Assembly (NCBI GenBank): GCA_025618425.1 | Contig: CM046847.1 | Location: 16,513,766 to 16,577,765, forward strand | Length of the DNA: 64,000 bases | Direction: 5' to 3' | DNA from: Heliocidaris tuberculata | Lineage: Eukaryota; Echinodermata; Echinoidea; Camarodonta; Echinometridae | Part shown: positions 25,230-35,999 of the stretch, piece after piece | How the letters are laid out: the number at the start of each line of letters is the position of its first letter | How positions within the stretch are numbered: position 1 is the first letter of the stretch | Position numbers and translations under genes: made by a program | The notes under the pieces: generated by a model | Databases searched by the model: none | Told to the model about the DNA's origin: nothing | The model's input: only the letters and a program-made list of their open reading frames with translations

Positions 25230-25625
25230 ATAAGTGGAGTACAAGTACTGGTCATGCAATTGTATTGTGAAAGAAACACTCCAGAAATTATTGGGCCTTA
25301 GAAAAAGTTGGTTATGTAATACAAAACAACAATTGTGTATTGTGAGGTTTTGGAATCATCAAAATTATAACAATTCCTGTTTAAAATTACATAACGTGAA
25401 AAGCATTTCGTACAGGTATGGGTATGGAACTAAAGAGACTTGCATAAAAATTTAGTCAAAAATTTTTAAAACACTTCTAGGTTTATTTGAAATATTAGAA
25501 CATTTCTAACAGCAATTCTTTTCATGTGACATTACTACTACATTCTTCCACATAGGAGTAAAAAGAATGAAAAAGCTCATAAATTATTTTCCCCTTTATC
25601 AGAACTCAAACTTCTCTTTAAACAA
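25230..25625. repeat. Dispersed repeat, copy 1
   Basis: About 390 bp starting near AGTACTGGTCATGCAATTG and ending near CAGAACTCAAACTTCTCTTT. It aligns along its length with 39705-40095, sharing TTTTGGAATCATCAAAAT and AATGAAAAAGCTCATAAATT-like words. It lies in gene A intron 1, and the other copy in a gene B intron. No ends or target duplication could be defined. Confidence 0.75.
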
Positions 25626-25914
25626 CTATTATTTGATGTATACCCAATTACACCTATTTCTTTTTCAGGAGGGATGGAGGAGGGCTACATTCAGTGTTAT
25701 TGTTTGAAATTATTTTCATTATTTCTCAAGCAAATCAGAATCCAGTGTCAACTATATCCTAACACAAAAAAATTATTGCAGAAATATCATGTATCAGAGC
25801 TCATTCACATGCAAAGTTCAGTGCTCCCTATCTTTCAGAATGATTAGTTTGTAGTGCCAACAGTAAGATTTCCAATGCTGAAACACTCCCAAAAGTGAAC
25901 TACACTCTAAAAAC

Positions 25915-26205
25915 TGAAGTGCTGTTTTTAGCACTTGGAGGGCTATATTAAGCACTTTTTCGGTGCTCGCATGGGGACTGCACAGCCTGTGCTACTATAG
26001 CACCAGTGCAGATGCTACTTGTTACAGCACCCCAAAAAGTGCTACTAATTTTGCGCTAAGGGTGCTGTCTTTAGCACCAGGAAAGCTATTTTTAGCACTT
26101 TTCAAGTGCTCGTATAATGACTGAACTAGTGGTGCTGCTTTAGCACCAGTGCAGGTGCTACTTGTTACGACACCCAAAACTTTACACTAAGGGTGCTTAT
26201 GAACA
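25915..26205. repeat. Tandem repeat, about 140 bp x 2
   Basis: Two diverged units (about 25920-26060 and 26060-26200) share GCACCAGTGCAGATGCTACT, TTTTAGCACTT and AAGTGCT words. The block is rich in AGCAC/GTGCT inverted words. The start resembles ACTCTAAAAACTGAAGTGCT. Confidence 0.7.
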
Positions 26206-26989
26206 GACTGTACAGCAGCTACAGTGAGCATTAAATCAAATTCATAAATATGTACAGTTCTTATTTACCATGATTTAAAATGGTTAGTAAATCATAGGAG
26301 ATAATAAATTATCAGTAATTACAAACTCAGTAATCAATTTCTGAATCATTTTTCCTTTTATTGACCAAGTATATTTGAGATGCTGTGTCAAGGAAAAGGC
26401 ACATTCTGCATAATCAGACCCTTGAAGGCTTTTATAAGAGGGTAAAACAATTTGACAGAAACTCTGAAGACTTGCATGAAACTTTGTAAGTTTACTTCCT
26501 AGGAACTAGAAGATGACTCAACATAATACTTCTTGCCTGACATCTACATGTACATAATTTTCTTCCTGTGAATACCAGCACATGATCAACAATAAAGTCA
26601 CAGTAAACAGTATATGAATTTAGTTTCCACTAAAATACAGTCTATTTACATAAGGGCCACAATAATTGTATTACAAGAATTTTGATCTGTGAAAATGATT
26701 GATATTGCCTTCATGTCTACTGCCACTGCGCTTTTTTTAACGTTATGGGTTTACAATTATTCAACATCTTACGATGATAAGTAAATAACTAGATGCTCTT
26801 ATAATCTGTGCTGGTTTCCCAATTAAAATGCAAACTTTATACCATTAATCATGATCTTCATCCGAAGTTCTTCTCATCATAAAAAATAACAATTAGGCAA
26901 ACATGACATGACATGTCTTGCGATTAAAGAGTTCAAAAAATAAAAATGAATAGTAATCAAACGAGAACAATGAGATAAATTATCAGTAC

Positions 26990-27079
26990 CTGAGCCTCTT
27001 CCGACTGGGGAGAGAAGACCCGTCCCATCGCGAGAGCTGGCCGAGCGCGGGTGAACAGACGACAAACAGATAACGCCAT
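26990..27079 (-). CDS. AhpD/CMD-like gene A, exon 1 (leader)
   Basis: A 90-bp coding segment of 30 codons starts at ATG (27077-27079) and ends at CAG/GTACTG, phase 0. It encodes MALSVCRLFTRARPALAMGR and ten more residues ending SEEAQ. The many Arg, Ala, Ser and hydrophobic residues with no acidic residue in the first 26 form a typical mitochondrial targeting sequence (inference). In phase and order it joins exon 2 at 18593, about 8.4 kb downstream. The DNA here is more CpG-rich than its surroundings. The link to exon 2 rests on orientation, phase and length and has no transcript evidence. Confidence 0.6.
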
Positions 27080-27300
27080 CGCTGATCTCAAACTCAAACA
27101 GTTCGCCGATGAATTTAAAACAATATGAAATACCAGCACTTCATTGAAAGCGAAAACAAATAAATGCTCTTGATTTTCCCGCTAGCAAACGTGAGCTCTC
27201 GTATCGTTTCAAAAACTACGTCGCATTACCAACTGACCTGGGGTTTTATTCGAGCAACAGAACGATGAAAGGGGCATATGTATGCTCCATCGCACTTTGA
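27080..27300 (-). promoter_or_regulatory. Putative 5' UTR/promoter of gene A
   Basis: The stretch upstream of the ATG on the minus strand has more CpG than the AT-rich surroundings (CGAGAGCTCACG, ACGTCGC words). No TATA box is obvious at a sensible distance. Extent is a guess. Confidence 0.35.
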
Positions 27301-27659
27301 CTTTGATCTGTTCACTCGAAGTGATTCAAGTATGCCCATCGAGGATTGGTGGCCGGCCTTGCTTGATTGTTGGTGTTCCGTGTAGGGTGTATATAAGAGT
27401 TTATTATCATCGGTGGCGTGTAAGAGGGAGAGGGGTGCTTAGGGGTCATTGACGTTGCTGTAAAATGAAGGATGCCGGGATGCATACATGCCGGAATGCA
27501 TATATATAAAACTACCACTGCCATGGAACCCTAGATTTCTCATTTTTCTATGACTGTGCCCTCTACTTTTTTTTTTCCAAAGCAAAAATAACATAGAATG
27601 ACAATACTTTGTAGAAGTAAAACAAAAATGCTTTGAAGCTGTGAATTATATTAGGGTTT

Positions 27660-27960
27660 AGGCATAGCATACCCAAGGGGGGAGGCAGGGGGGCAGACTG
27701 CCCCCCTGACAACTTTTGACAAGAAAAAATAATAATTTTCCCCCCTTTTAGACATTTTTTTTAATTTTTTTTATTTTTTTTTGCTTGTCAGAGAATTATG
27801 GAGCAAAACATCTGATAACCCCCCCCCCCCCCCCCAATTTTTGGAGGGCTGGTGAGAAGACAAAATACAGGTCTCCCTCCAAGCAGAATTTGACAGTTGA
27901 CAAAATTTGCTCCCCCTGTTAAAAAATCCTGGCTACGCCACTGTCTAGGCAGATTCATGA
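27660..27960. mobile_element. Degraded MITE-like repeat
   Basis: The right end reads TCCTGGCTACGCCACTG, the complement of a CAGTGGCGTAGCCAGGA-type transposon end common in animals. The left end (about 27665) is G-rich and only loosely matched. C-runs and T-runs fill the middle. Confidence 0.5.
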
Positions 27961-28164
27961 CTGTGTTTTCTTTATTTCTGTGGTTGGCCCATACATTTGC
28001 ATTCTCAGTTTTTATGCATTGTTTAATTTCATTTTCACATCATCGGTCCATTAGTGTTATACTAGTATAGCTGTGCAGTGCTTTATAGTAAATTTGTAAA
28101 TAAGATAGTTTGAAATTAATCAATGAATTCTACTGCCCTCATTATGAGTTGACCCCTTCCTGCC

Positions 28165-28282
28165 CCGCAACCCCTCTCTCCCTCTCTCTCCCTCTCTCTC
28201 CTCTATCTCTCTCCCTCTCTATCTCCTTTTCTCTTTCTCCCCTCTCTCTCTCTCTCCCTCTCTCTCCTCTGTCTCTCTCCAC
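28165..28282. repeat. (TCTCCC)n / (TC)n microsatellite
   Basis: A polypyrimidine run of about 115 bp. Arg/Glu-rich and Ser/Leu-rich frames over it are artefacts. Confidence 0.9.
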
Positions 28283-28384
28283 TAAAAATAGGCCTTTTGT
28301 GTTCATGATTACAAAATCAATCCAAATCGATATTTTCATCAAAATATGACAAAACAAAAATACAGTTATTTACGAGCAAAATTG

Positions 28385-28515
28385 GCATAATATCTCAAGG
28401 TTGGTGCAAAAGTACCTGGATGACCTTGCAATTTTAAAACAATATCTCATTGTTTGTGAAAAAGTACCCGGATGATCGTGCAATATCGTTTCAATATCTC
28501 ATGGTTTGGGGTGTG
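28385..28515. repeat. Short tandem repeat, about 60 bp
   Basis: Units with AATATCTCA...GGTT, AAAAGTACC and GGATGA occur at about 28390, 28440 and 28490 (AATATCTCATTGTTTGTG, AATATCTCATGGTTTGGG). Confidence 0.6.
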
Positions 28516-28699
28516 CAAGTGCTTAAAAAGGTGAATATGCATTTAAAATATGTGAAGTCAAGACAAGACTTTGGAAAGGACAAAATATCTCTTTATCTCT
28601 GTGTTTAATGTTCAAGTTAATACAAAAACATAAAACATAAGAAGGCCTATGTTGTGAAAATTAAGGTAGAAGGTTTCATACAATAAAAGTACTGAATGG

Positions 28700-29300
28700 C
28701 TTTTCTTTCGTGGGACATAAGTATATCTGGGGGGGGGGGGGCCTTCAGTATATAGTGTGTAGTGGGTTTGTGCCACAGAGAAGACCCCCATTTCTACACT
28801 CAAATTTCCGTTCCAAAGCATACCATTTTCTTCTTGTTGAGAAAAGAAGAGAGAAAACCGTTCTAAAGCATCATGTTTTTTTTTCTTCATTCCGGCTGTT
28901 CTGGACCGCCCAAGCCCATTTCGAAGAATATCATTTTGGGGGAAAAAGTTTCATCCTCCGGGCTTTCCCCATTGCTTCCAATTCGGTTCCAATCCACCCC
29001 AGAGAATTCAGTTTTCATTCATGCTGAGTGCATGCATGCAAATTAACCCCACTTATATGAATACACACATAGACTTGCCATAACACACAGTGTATTTAGC
29101 TAATGCGAGCTTGTGGGAACCAGTTCCATAGCATATTTATATTGTAATCCAGTTCCAAAGACCCCTTTTTTTCCAAAATGTCAGCAGTCCTTTTCATGAT
29201 ACACTTGTTCCGAAGCCCCCTTTGTTTGTCTTGCCAGTGGCACTTACCTACCACTTTTGGGGTCGAGTGCCCCCCCCCCCCCAGGATATATCGCACTCGT
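28700..29300. repeat. Degenerate G/C-run repeat with TTCCAAAGC words
   Basis: A G-run at 28731-28741 and a C-run at 29271-29282 flank DNA with repeated (G)TTCCAAAG-CC/CAT words (about 28812, 28860, 29150, 29206). The flanking runs and GGGACATAAGTATATC versus GGATATATCGC near the ends suggest an old element with inverted ends. Confidence 0.45.
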
Positions 29301-29334
29301 TTTGAAAATAATTCACTCATCATGCTGGCTTTTT

Positions 29335-30142
29335 AAATAATTTTGAATAAATTTGCATAAATTTGCAAAATTAATGCATTTCAAACTTCTGTGTAGAAGT
29401 TTTGAAGTCTACACCAAGCCCTATCAGATAAAACAAACAGAATCAAAATACAGTGCAAAATAGAGAAGTAGCATTTTTGGTTGATTTTGAATCAATTTGC
29501 ATAAATTTGCATAATGAATGAATTTCACAATTCTGTGTAGAAGTTTGGAAGCCCTTACTAAGCCCTATCAGATAAAACAAACATTATCAAAATCTGCTGC
29601 GAAATAGAGAAGTAACATTTTTCATTGTTTTTTAATCAATTTGCATAAATTTGCATATTGAATGAATTTCAAGATTCTGTGTAGGTGTTTTGAAGCCCCT
29701 ACCTAGCCCTATCAATTAAAATAAACAGAATCAAAATCCGCTGTGAAATAGAGAAGTAGCATTTTCCATTAAATTTGTATAAATTTGTATAATTATTGAA
29801 TTTCACCATTCTGCATAGAAGTTTGGAAACTTTCACCAAGCCCTGTCATATAAAAAAAAAAAACAATCAAAATCCACTGCGAAATAGAGAAGTAGAATTT
29901 TTTTTGTGATTTTGAAGAATTTCGCATAAATTTGCATAATTAATGATTTACGCATTTCTGTGTAGAAGTTAGGAAGCCCTCACCTATCTTTATCAGTTAG
30001 AGCAATGAGAATCAAAATCGGCCAAGAAATGACAGAGAAGAAGCAAATTTTAACATTTTGAGCATACACGGACGGATGGAAGAACACACACGTACGGAGC
30101 CCATTTCATAGTCCCCTCGCGAACTTCGTTCGTCGGGGACAA
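29335..30142. mobile_element. Tandem-repeat element, about 5 x 148 bp, hairpin end
   Basis: Five diverged units start near 29335, 29480, 29625, 29770 and 29915, each with AATTTGCATAAATTTGCATA, CTGTGTAGAAGTTTGGAAGC, CCCTATCA and GAAATAGAGAAGTAGCATTT. The array ends in ACGGACGGATGG and then a terminal hairpin (GTCCCC ... GGGGAC, about 30111-30140). This layout matches the two elements at 31430 and 52775, which also end with GACGGACGG and a hairpin. It resembles the central-repeat plus hairpin design of non-autonomous Helentron-type elements such as DINE-1 and 'pearl' (inference). Confidence 0.65.
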
Positions 30143-30147
30143 AAATT

Positions 30148-30565
30148 TATTAATTTTTGAAGTTGTAATCAATCATTAAAAAAAATTGGCAACTCCATGA
30201 TGTATCTTGCAAGGTCCTCTCCCATTTGCCCTGTACTAAAAAAATATTAAATCATACATGCAAATGATGCAACCTAGCTTTAATAATTGTACATTTTTCA
30301 CACAAAACCTTTATGAAACAAACGTATACCTTCATCAACAACTAAAAAAAATGAAAATTTATGAAATTTACTGTACAGACCGAGTGGGAGAGGAGCTCTC
30401 AAGATACTTCACCAAGTTGCCAATTTGTGTTTGATTGCTTACAACTTCAAAAATGCATAAATTTCTTATTTCTTGTCAGATTTTGCTCAAACTTTCACTA
30501 ATCTGTTTCTCTTATTTTTCTGCTTTTATTCAAATCAACATAATACCAGTGTGGACTTCCCCTTT
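30148..30565. mobile_element. Copy of the 315-855 fold-back, left end missing
   Basis: The words TTTTTGAAGTTGTAATCAATC, TTGGCAACTCC and TTGCAAGGTCCTCTCCCATT, and the inverted right arm ending TGTGGACTTCCCCTTTAA, match the fold-back at 315-855. The outer left arm is missing, cut where it meets the tandem-repeat element ending at 30142. Confidence 0.75.
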
Positions 30566-31165
30566 AATTGGAGAAGTTATTAAACATTGTCTCTATCAAT
30601 AAATATGTTTCTTTTCCTAAATTATAATTCTAAGACATTGCTTCTTGGGTTTTTCAATTTTTAAGATGAATTCAAAATTTGAAGAAGAAAACATGTAAAT
30701 TTTAGGTTCTCCTCCTGTCCCTGCATTCAATCTTTTTGAACTCTCCAAACAAAAATGGGCATTGCATCAGATGCTTTGTGCTGGAAAGACATCACCTGCA
30801 ACGAGGCGGTAGTAGTGCTGAGGGCAGCTAGTGTAGCTCCTCTTCCAAGGCCATTGGGAAAAAACAATTGGTACCACTTGCTATGGGTGTACATGAAAGG
30901 AGCTTTCCAGATTCATTTACTGAACCCCTGTCATGGTAGGATCCCCCCTCCCCTTCATAAAATTCTGGATATGGCAGGTGGATGTGCAGTGCTAGGTATA
31001 GGATTAACGATCAAATGATTGTTCAAGTCAATTAATGATAGTAAACAGAGCACATGCAATTACTGCTTGATATGCACTTTTATCCAATTCAAGACTGAAA
31101 ACCAATTTTTGTGAGTTTTTTTAAAGTAGGTAGTGCTCACTCAAGCATAAAATATTTGTCAATAC
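30566..31165. other. Intergenic DNA, nothing recognised
   Basis: An 87-residue frame (30755-31018) shows no family motif and is probably chance. Confidence 0.4.
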
Positions 31166-31170
31166 TCTTA

Positions 31171-31381
31171 GGCCCAAATTCACAAAGGAGGTTTAAACCA
31201 TGGGTAAGGTTTAAACCTCCATAAGCATACCAAAATATGCGTAAATAAACGCACATTGCCCATGCGCGCGCTCAAAGAAAATATATGATTGGATCGCATT
31301 CTGTGCGCACGTACGCATAAAAAAACCAAGGAGGGGGTTTAAACCATGGTTTAAACCAAACCTCCTTTGTGAATTTGGGCC
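31171..31381. mobile_element. 211-bp MITE, TTA target duplication
   Basis: The inverted ends GGCCCAAATTCACAAAGGAG and complement are nearly exact, with GTTTAAACC-containing words inside. TTA flanks both sides (31168-31170 and 31382-31384). A 3-bp TWA duplication with GGCCC ends fits PIF/Harbinger. A degraded relative seems to lie at about 37740-37885. Confidence 0.82.
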
Positions 31382-31429
31382 TTAATGTCATCTGAATGAA
31401 TATACCCTAACCCATAACTGTATTTTTAA

Positions 31430-32612
31430 ACAAGCGCATAAGCGATATCGTGTCTCCCCCACTCGCGAAAATAACATGAATATACCCCAACTGCACCTAT
31501 CACCCAAGTTTGATTGCCATTGCAGCAACATGTGCAGAGTTATGTGTCATAAGAGAGTCTTGAAGGTAAACTTTAACATACGACCTCAAATGACCTTTGA
31601 CCTTATCACGTGACCTCTGATGGCACCATAACATGCAGGTCCCCTTAGTGCATCTACAACCCAAGTTTGGTTGAAAAGTGACGGTTCCAAAGTTGTCTGT
31701 CATAAGAGAGTCTTGCAGGTACACTTTAACGTTTGACCTGAAATGACCTTTGACCTTACCATGTGACCTCCGAAGGCACCATAACTTGAATGTACCCCAA
31801 GTGCACCTATCACCCAAGTTTGGTTGCCATTGCAGCAACATGTGCAGAGTTATGTGTCATAAGAGAGTCTTGCAGGTAAACTTTAACATATGACCTCAAA
31901 TGACCTTTGACCTTATCATGTGACCTCTGATGGCACCATAACATGCAGGTCGCCTTAGTACATCTACAACCCAAGTTTGGTTGAAAAGTGAGTGACAGTT
32001 CCAAAGTTATCTGTCATAAGAGTCTTACAGGTAAACTTTAACGTTTGACCTGAAATGACCTTTGACTTTACCATGTGACCTCTAAAGGCACCATAACTTG
32101 AATGTACCCCAAGTGCACCTATCACCCAAGTTTGGTTGCCATTGCAGCAACATGTGCAGAGTTATGTGTCATAAGAGAGTCTTGCAGGTAAACTTTAACA
32201 TATGACCTCAAATGACCTTTGACCTTATCACGTGACCTCTGATGGCACCATAACATGCAGGTCCCCTTAGTGCATCTACAACCCAAGTTTGGTTGAAAAG
32301 TTAGTGACGGTTCCAAAGTTATCAGTCATAAGAGAGTCTTGCAGGTAAACTTTAACATATAGAAAGTGAGTCTTGCAGGTACTCTTTAATATGACCTCAA
32401 ATTACCTTTGACGTCATCATGTGACCTCCGACAACAACATAACATGAAGATACCCCTAGTGCTTCTATCACCCAAGTTTGGTTGCCATCGCAGCAACAGT
32501 TGCCAAGTTATGCGTCCTAAGAGAGTCTTGCAGGTAAACTTTAACATTTGTGACGGACGACGGACGGACGCCATTTGGAACCCTTAGTCTCGCCTTCACC
32601 TCCGGTGGGCAA
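31430..32612. mobile_element. Tandem-repeat element with DR1 and E-box words, copy 1
   Basis: Starts near CAAGCGCATAAGCGATATCG and ends at GTCTCGCC...GTGGGCAAAACA. The interior is alternating units of about 155 bp, each with AAGAGAGTCTTGCAGGTAAA, CTTTAACATATGACCTCAAA, then TGACCTTTGACCTTATCACG and TGACCTC, then CACCATAACATGCAGG and CCCAAGTTTGGTTG. About six units are present, followed by (GACGGACG) words and a terminal hairpin. The minus-strand frames (LQDSLMT, KVKGHLRSYVKVY) come from the repeat and are not genes. A longer copy is at 52775-54342. Confidence 0.85.
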
Positions 32613-32742
32613 AACAAAAATCACACATATATTGTGAAATTATCATATTGCAGGATATTTTCAAGGTGTGTACTTTTTTTTAAATATGCACTGTATATAA
32701 ATTTATATAAAAAGAAGAGGTTGGTAATGCATTATATTGCCA

Positions 32743-33110
32743 ATTCAAATTCAAATTCATTGTCCACATTTTTTAAACGAGCATGTTCTTTCTTCAGGGA
32801 CAGGACAGATTTTATTTTGAATGCCTCTTTTGACAATAAAAAAAGTTTTGTTTGCATGTCCAACCAACAACTGTTTCTTGGACATGCCTGTAAAATACAT
32901 GTGTAATCTCAACCTGTATTATACTAGAAGGTGATAGGCACCTTATTTTGACAGAATAATCAGATACATATTCATGACAATTATGTACCTTCAGCTGGAT
33001 CATCATTACTTAAATAATACAAGAGTCATTATGGTATACACTTATTGAGCATCTCCATACATTATACATACATGTACATACAAGAGTACTATGCCTCTCC
33101 ATCCATTACA
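32743..33110 (-). mobile_element. Possible LINE/SINE 3' end with GAATTT tail
   Basis: On the minus strand the block ends GACAATGAATTTGAATTTG, a short AATTTG tail. The rest (CAGGACAGATTTTATTTTG region) has no recognised frame. Weak call based on tail style only. Confidence 0.35.
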
Positions 33111-33169
33111 CTGAATTACATGTAACATTGTATTCATTCAATCATGATAGGTCTTTGTTGTGCCCATGG

Positions 33170-33172
<3 letters not shown>

Positions 33173-33225
<53 letters not shown>

Positions 33226-33280
33226 CACGAGAGTTGCTAAAGCTGTTGTATATGTTATTCCTTACAATATATATATTCAG
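33173..33280. repeat. (TA)n plus shared CACGAGAGTTGC block, copy 2
   Basis: A TA run of about 50 bp is followed by CACGAGAGTTGCTAAAGCTG, matching the block at 22706-22745. The order of the TA run and the block differs between the two sites. Confidence 0.75.
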
Positions 33281-33296
33281 TGCATCCCCAAAAAAG

Positions 33297-33989
33297 TTAA
33301 CAATTGAAAAAAGTCTACCCAAATAAATGTTTCAAAATATTTTGAGGAAATTTTCATACCTGTTGATAGCTTAGGGTCTCTTCTATTAATGACACCAAAA
33401 TATCGAAAAATATTCTACGCTTGAGTGAGCAAAAGCCAATTTTGTGAAAGGGTGCAAAATCTAGACTTGACAAGAATTGATATTGCCTCTGGCTGGTATC
33501 AGCCAATCTGAGAGTCATGAAAAGGCTTAGAAATGTCCATATTCTGGTCAATAAAAAGCGATTTATGAAATAACAGGCTTTGTTTTTTGTATATCCTTAC
33601 ACATCCCATCAACATCTTATGCTTTTGGTGAGTCTTTTAATCTCACCTGGCTTGCTCACTCAACCATAAATTTTTGATGAGATATGTCAGGACATACAGT
33701 GAACAAAGTCTGTTCTTTCATAAATTGTCTTTTAATGATCAGAATATAAAATTTGTAAGCCTTTTCACGACTCTCAACTTTGCTGATACCAGCCAGAATA
33801 AATACCAATTCTTGTCAAGTCTGAATTTTGCACCCTTTCACAAAAGTGAATTTTGATCACTCAAGCGTAATAACTAGTCAGAATTTTTTGGTGTTATTGC
33901 AAAGGAGAGACCCTAAGCTATCAACATGAATGAAAATTTATTGAAAATATTCTGAAATAGTTATTTGGGGAGACTTTTTCCAACTGTTG
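33297..33989. mobile_element. Fold-back element, arms about 270 bp
   Basis: The arms 33297-33572 and about 33715-33989 are inverted copies at moderate identity: AAAAAGTCTACCCAAATAA at the left and TTATTTGGGGAGACTTTTT at the right; GGCTGGTATCAGCC- and CTTGACAAGAATTG-type words recur in mirror order. No transposase. Target duplication not clear. Confidence 0.78.
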
Positions 33990-34002
33990 GAGAATGGGCC
34001 AT

Positions 34003-34262
34003 TCACGGCGAATGTTCTTCGCGAGGGAGCTACCTTCTGGGTGAAAGGTAGTCACAAGTACTTTACGTTGTTTTGCATTTTTCCTTGAGATCACTCAAAA
34101 GACGCGCCCTGTCACGATGTAATGCCTTTAATCTGCATGTTTCTACCAAGTCCACAGGGTATCCTGCTTCAACGAAATGACGCGCTAATTTAAGAGATTC
34201 TTGAGCAAACTCTTGTTTGTTAGAATCTGGCTGTATTCTATCGATGTCTTTAAGTGCTTATA
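34003..34262 (-). pseudogene. Penelope-like retroelement fragment
   Basis: Minus-strand translation gives IDRIQPDSNKQEFAQESLKL, then ARHFVEAGYPVDLVE and RARLLSDLKEK, and after a one-base frame break RKVLVTTFHPEGSSLAKNIR followed by REWPILQ. A segment with 'F-x-x-x-GYP' followed by 'hVTT-x-x-P-x-x-x-x-h-x-x-hhR-x-x-W-x-hL' matches what I recall of the region between the reverse transcriptase and GIY-YIG domains in Penelope-like elements. Both flanking domains are absent here. This is a short dead fragment, and a DIRS-type or other origin cannot be ruled out. Confidence 0.5.
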
Positions 34263-34284
34263 GGCCAGGAGCCTGTCCCGAAAT

Positions 34285-34745
34285 AGTCACCCCGTTTTAC
34301 CCATAAGATTTGATCCCGTAAAGTTACTTAGACCATCTAAGTCATTGACAAAAAGGTTGTCAGCCTGACCGTAGCCGCCGGGTTTAGCCCCCAGAGCCCC
34401 CAAAAGAGACCCCAAAGTCGGGTCGATTTCACCCCATCTCCCCCGTGCACCAAACTTTGTCAGTAGGAAGTAGTATGACTGGACATTGCAAAACACAAAA
34501 AACTGACAAAAATTTCTGTCAGGATGGGGTGTCAGACGGCCCCTAAAAATTGGGGTAAATTTTTCCCCTTGAAGCCCGGGGACCAAATTTTGTCAGAAGG
34601 AAGAGCTTTGGATGTACATTCCAAAAATACAAAAACTGACAAAATTGTCCACCGGGAAGGGGGTGTCAGACCCCCTGAAATGAAACCCCCAAAGTGCTCT
34701 TTGACAACACTTTGCCCCCCAAAATGCTCTGTATGTAAAGAAAAA
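34285..34745. repeat. Two diverged units of about 140 bp, C/G-rich
   Basis: Units near 34445 and 34583 share CCAAATTTTGTCAGAAGGAAG, ACATTCCAAAAATACAAAA-like, CTGACAAAATT and GGGGTGTCAGACC. Partial further units lie on both sides. Open frames here are repeat artefacts. Confidence 0.65.
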
Positions 34746-34961
34746 ACATTTTCTTACCTTCTGACTATGATAATTCAAAAGAGTTTTATTCGATTCACTT
34801 TAAATTTTCATAAGATAATTTTGAGTATAATAATCTTCATGAGGTGCAATTTGCTAATAATTGGTCTTTTGAATAATAAGTTATTAAACTGTGAAAAATG
34901 TATTGCTTTCTCAAAAGTAGACAAAAAATATTGTCAGGGTTATGTAAACACACCCATTGAC

Positions 34962-35090
34962 CATCTGACAAGGCATAATAGAGCAGCTTGCTTGGTATCT
35001 GTGCAATTAACACGTGAATAGTACATATCAGCCTGGCAGTCACATACCACAGATACCTGAAAAGCTCTTCTATTATGCCTTGTCAAACAG
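34962..35090. repeat. Short inverted repeat, about 130 bp
   Basis: CTGACAAGGCATAATAGAGC at the left and CTCTTCTATTATGCCTTGTC at the right pair as a hairpin with GGTATCTGTG/CACAGATACC inner stems. Probably a small MITE. Confidence 0.6.
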
Positions 35091-35339
35091 GTGAAGATGG
35101 ACAATTAGTTATTACACAAGCCAATTGTTTTGGGGAGTATTTATCCACTCATTGTGAGTTAGCTAGTAGAAATCATTCAGAAAATTCAATTACTGATATA
35201 GCCAACACTTGCCATATAGGCCTATATAAGGAGCTGGTCTAATAATCTTTTCCAGGGCTGTATATATCCATTTTTTAGGTGACTTTTTAGTCCAAAAGTC
35301 TCGGACAAAGCAACAACAAACTTATAAATAATCGCTTAA

Positions 35340-35967
35340 AGGCCACCACACACAATCGGTCTGCGAACCGATTTCAGAAGAAAATGTAATATCATTTGAC
35401 AAATCATTTAAAAACGAAAAATATTTTTGATTGAGGGTCTGAATAGTCATACAGATAGTAAAAATCGATAATACGGCCTTTGCCAAGTTTTCTCGTCTGT
35501 GGAATGGCCAAATCGACTCAGAGTCGTAGTGACGTCACAAAAATCGTACAACTGCCTACGATTTGAAACTAATCTTGCCCCTATTCCCTGTAGGAAGCTA
35601 ACAGCTCACCAAAACCCTATGTTTAGTATTCATATTACTTTTCAGAACCTGAATAGGGTAGATTTCATTTGTTAAAAATGCCAATATTTAAATGCCATAG
35701 CGATTTATTTCACAAATCGGATCGTAGACCGGTTTTATGGATTAGCCTTCCCGACTCTCTTAGAAACATTAATACCATAGATACGTTTAAGTCTGCCCTT
35801 AAAACATACTTATTCCAATTGTTAAGCAGATAAAGGAACTCAGTAATTTCTTTTTTTTTTTTTCTTCTTCCTAAAGCGCATAGAGACATTCTTACGTAAT
35901 GTGTTATGCGCTATACAAGAATAGTTTATTATTATTATTAGACCGATCATAAGGTGTGCAGTGGCCT
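35340..35967. mobile_element. AGGCCACC-ended MITE, copy 1, split by a LINE
   Basis: Ends AGGCCACC...GTGGCCT with TAA on both sides (35337-35339 and 35968-35970). The interior (AATATCATTTGACAAATCAT, TTGATTGAGGGTCTGAATAG) is nearly identical to the uninterrupted copy at 46545-46927. It is broken at 35733/35940 by a truncated LINE. TAA duplication and AGGCC ends fit a PIF/Harbinger-type MITE. Confidence 0.85.
35734..35939 (+). pseudogene. 5'-truncated CR1-like LINE end inside a MITE
   Basis: The first bases encode WISLPDSLRNINTIDTFKSA followed by LKTYLFQLLSR and a stop, the extreme C-terminus of CR1/L2-type polymerases (W-x-SLP-x-x-x-R-x-x-x-x-x-x-x-FK-x-x-L-x-x-x-LF). It is followed by a T-run, a GCGCTATACAAGAATAG tail and (TTA)n. 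An 8-bp duplication AGACCG(G/A)T flanks the insertion (35726-35733 and 35940-35947). Comparison with 46545-46927 gives the empty site. Confidence 0.85.
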
Positions 35968-35999
35968 TAAGAAATAAGATAACCTAGTGCCTCCCCCCC

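Noticed and set aside
29335..30110. CRISPR-like regular repeats
   Set aside because: Units are about 148 bp, contiguous and diverged, with no short repeat/unique spacer pattern; the DNA is eukaryotic.
31500..32574. Repeated minus-strand frames with LQDSLMT and KVKGHLRSYVKVY, possibly a repeat protein
   Set aside because: They arise from the tandem DNA unit, change frame between units and recur identically in the other element copy.
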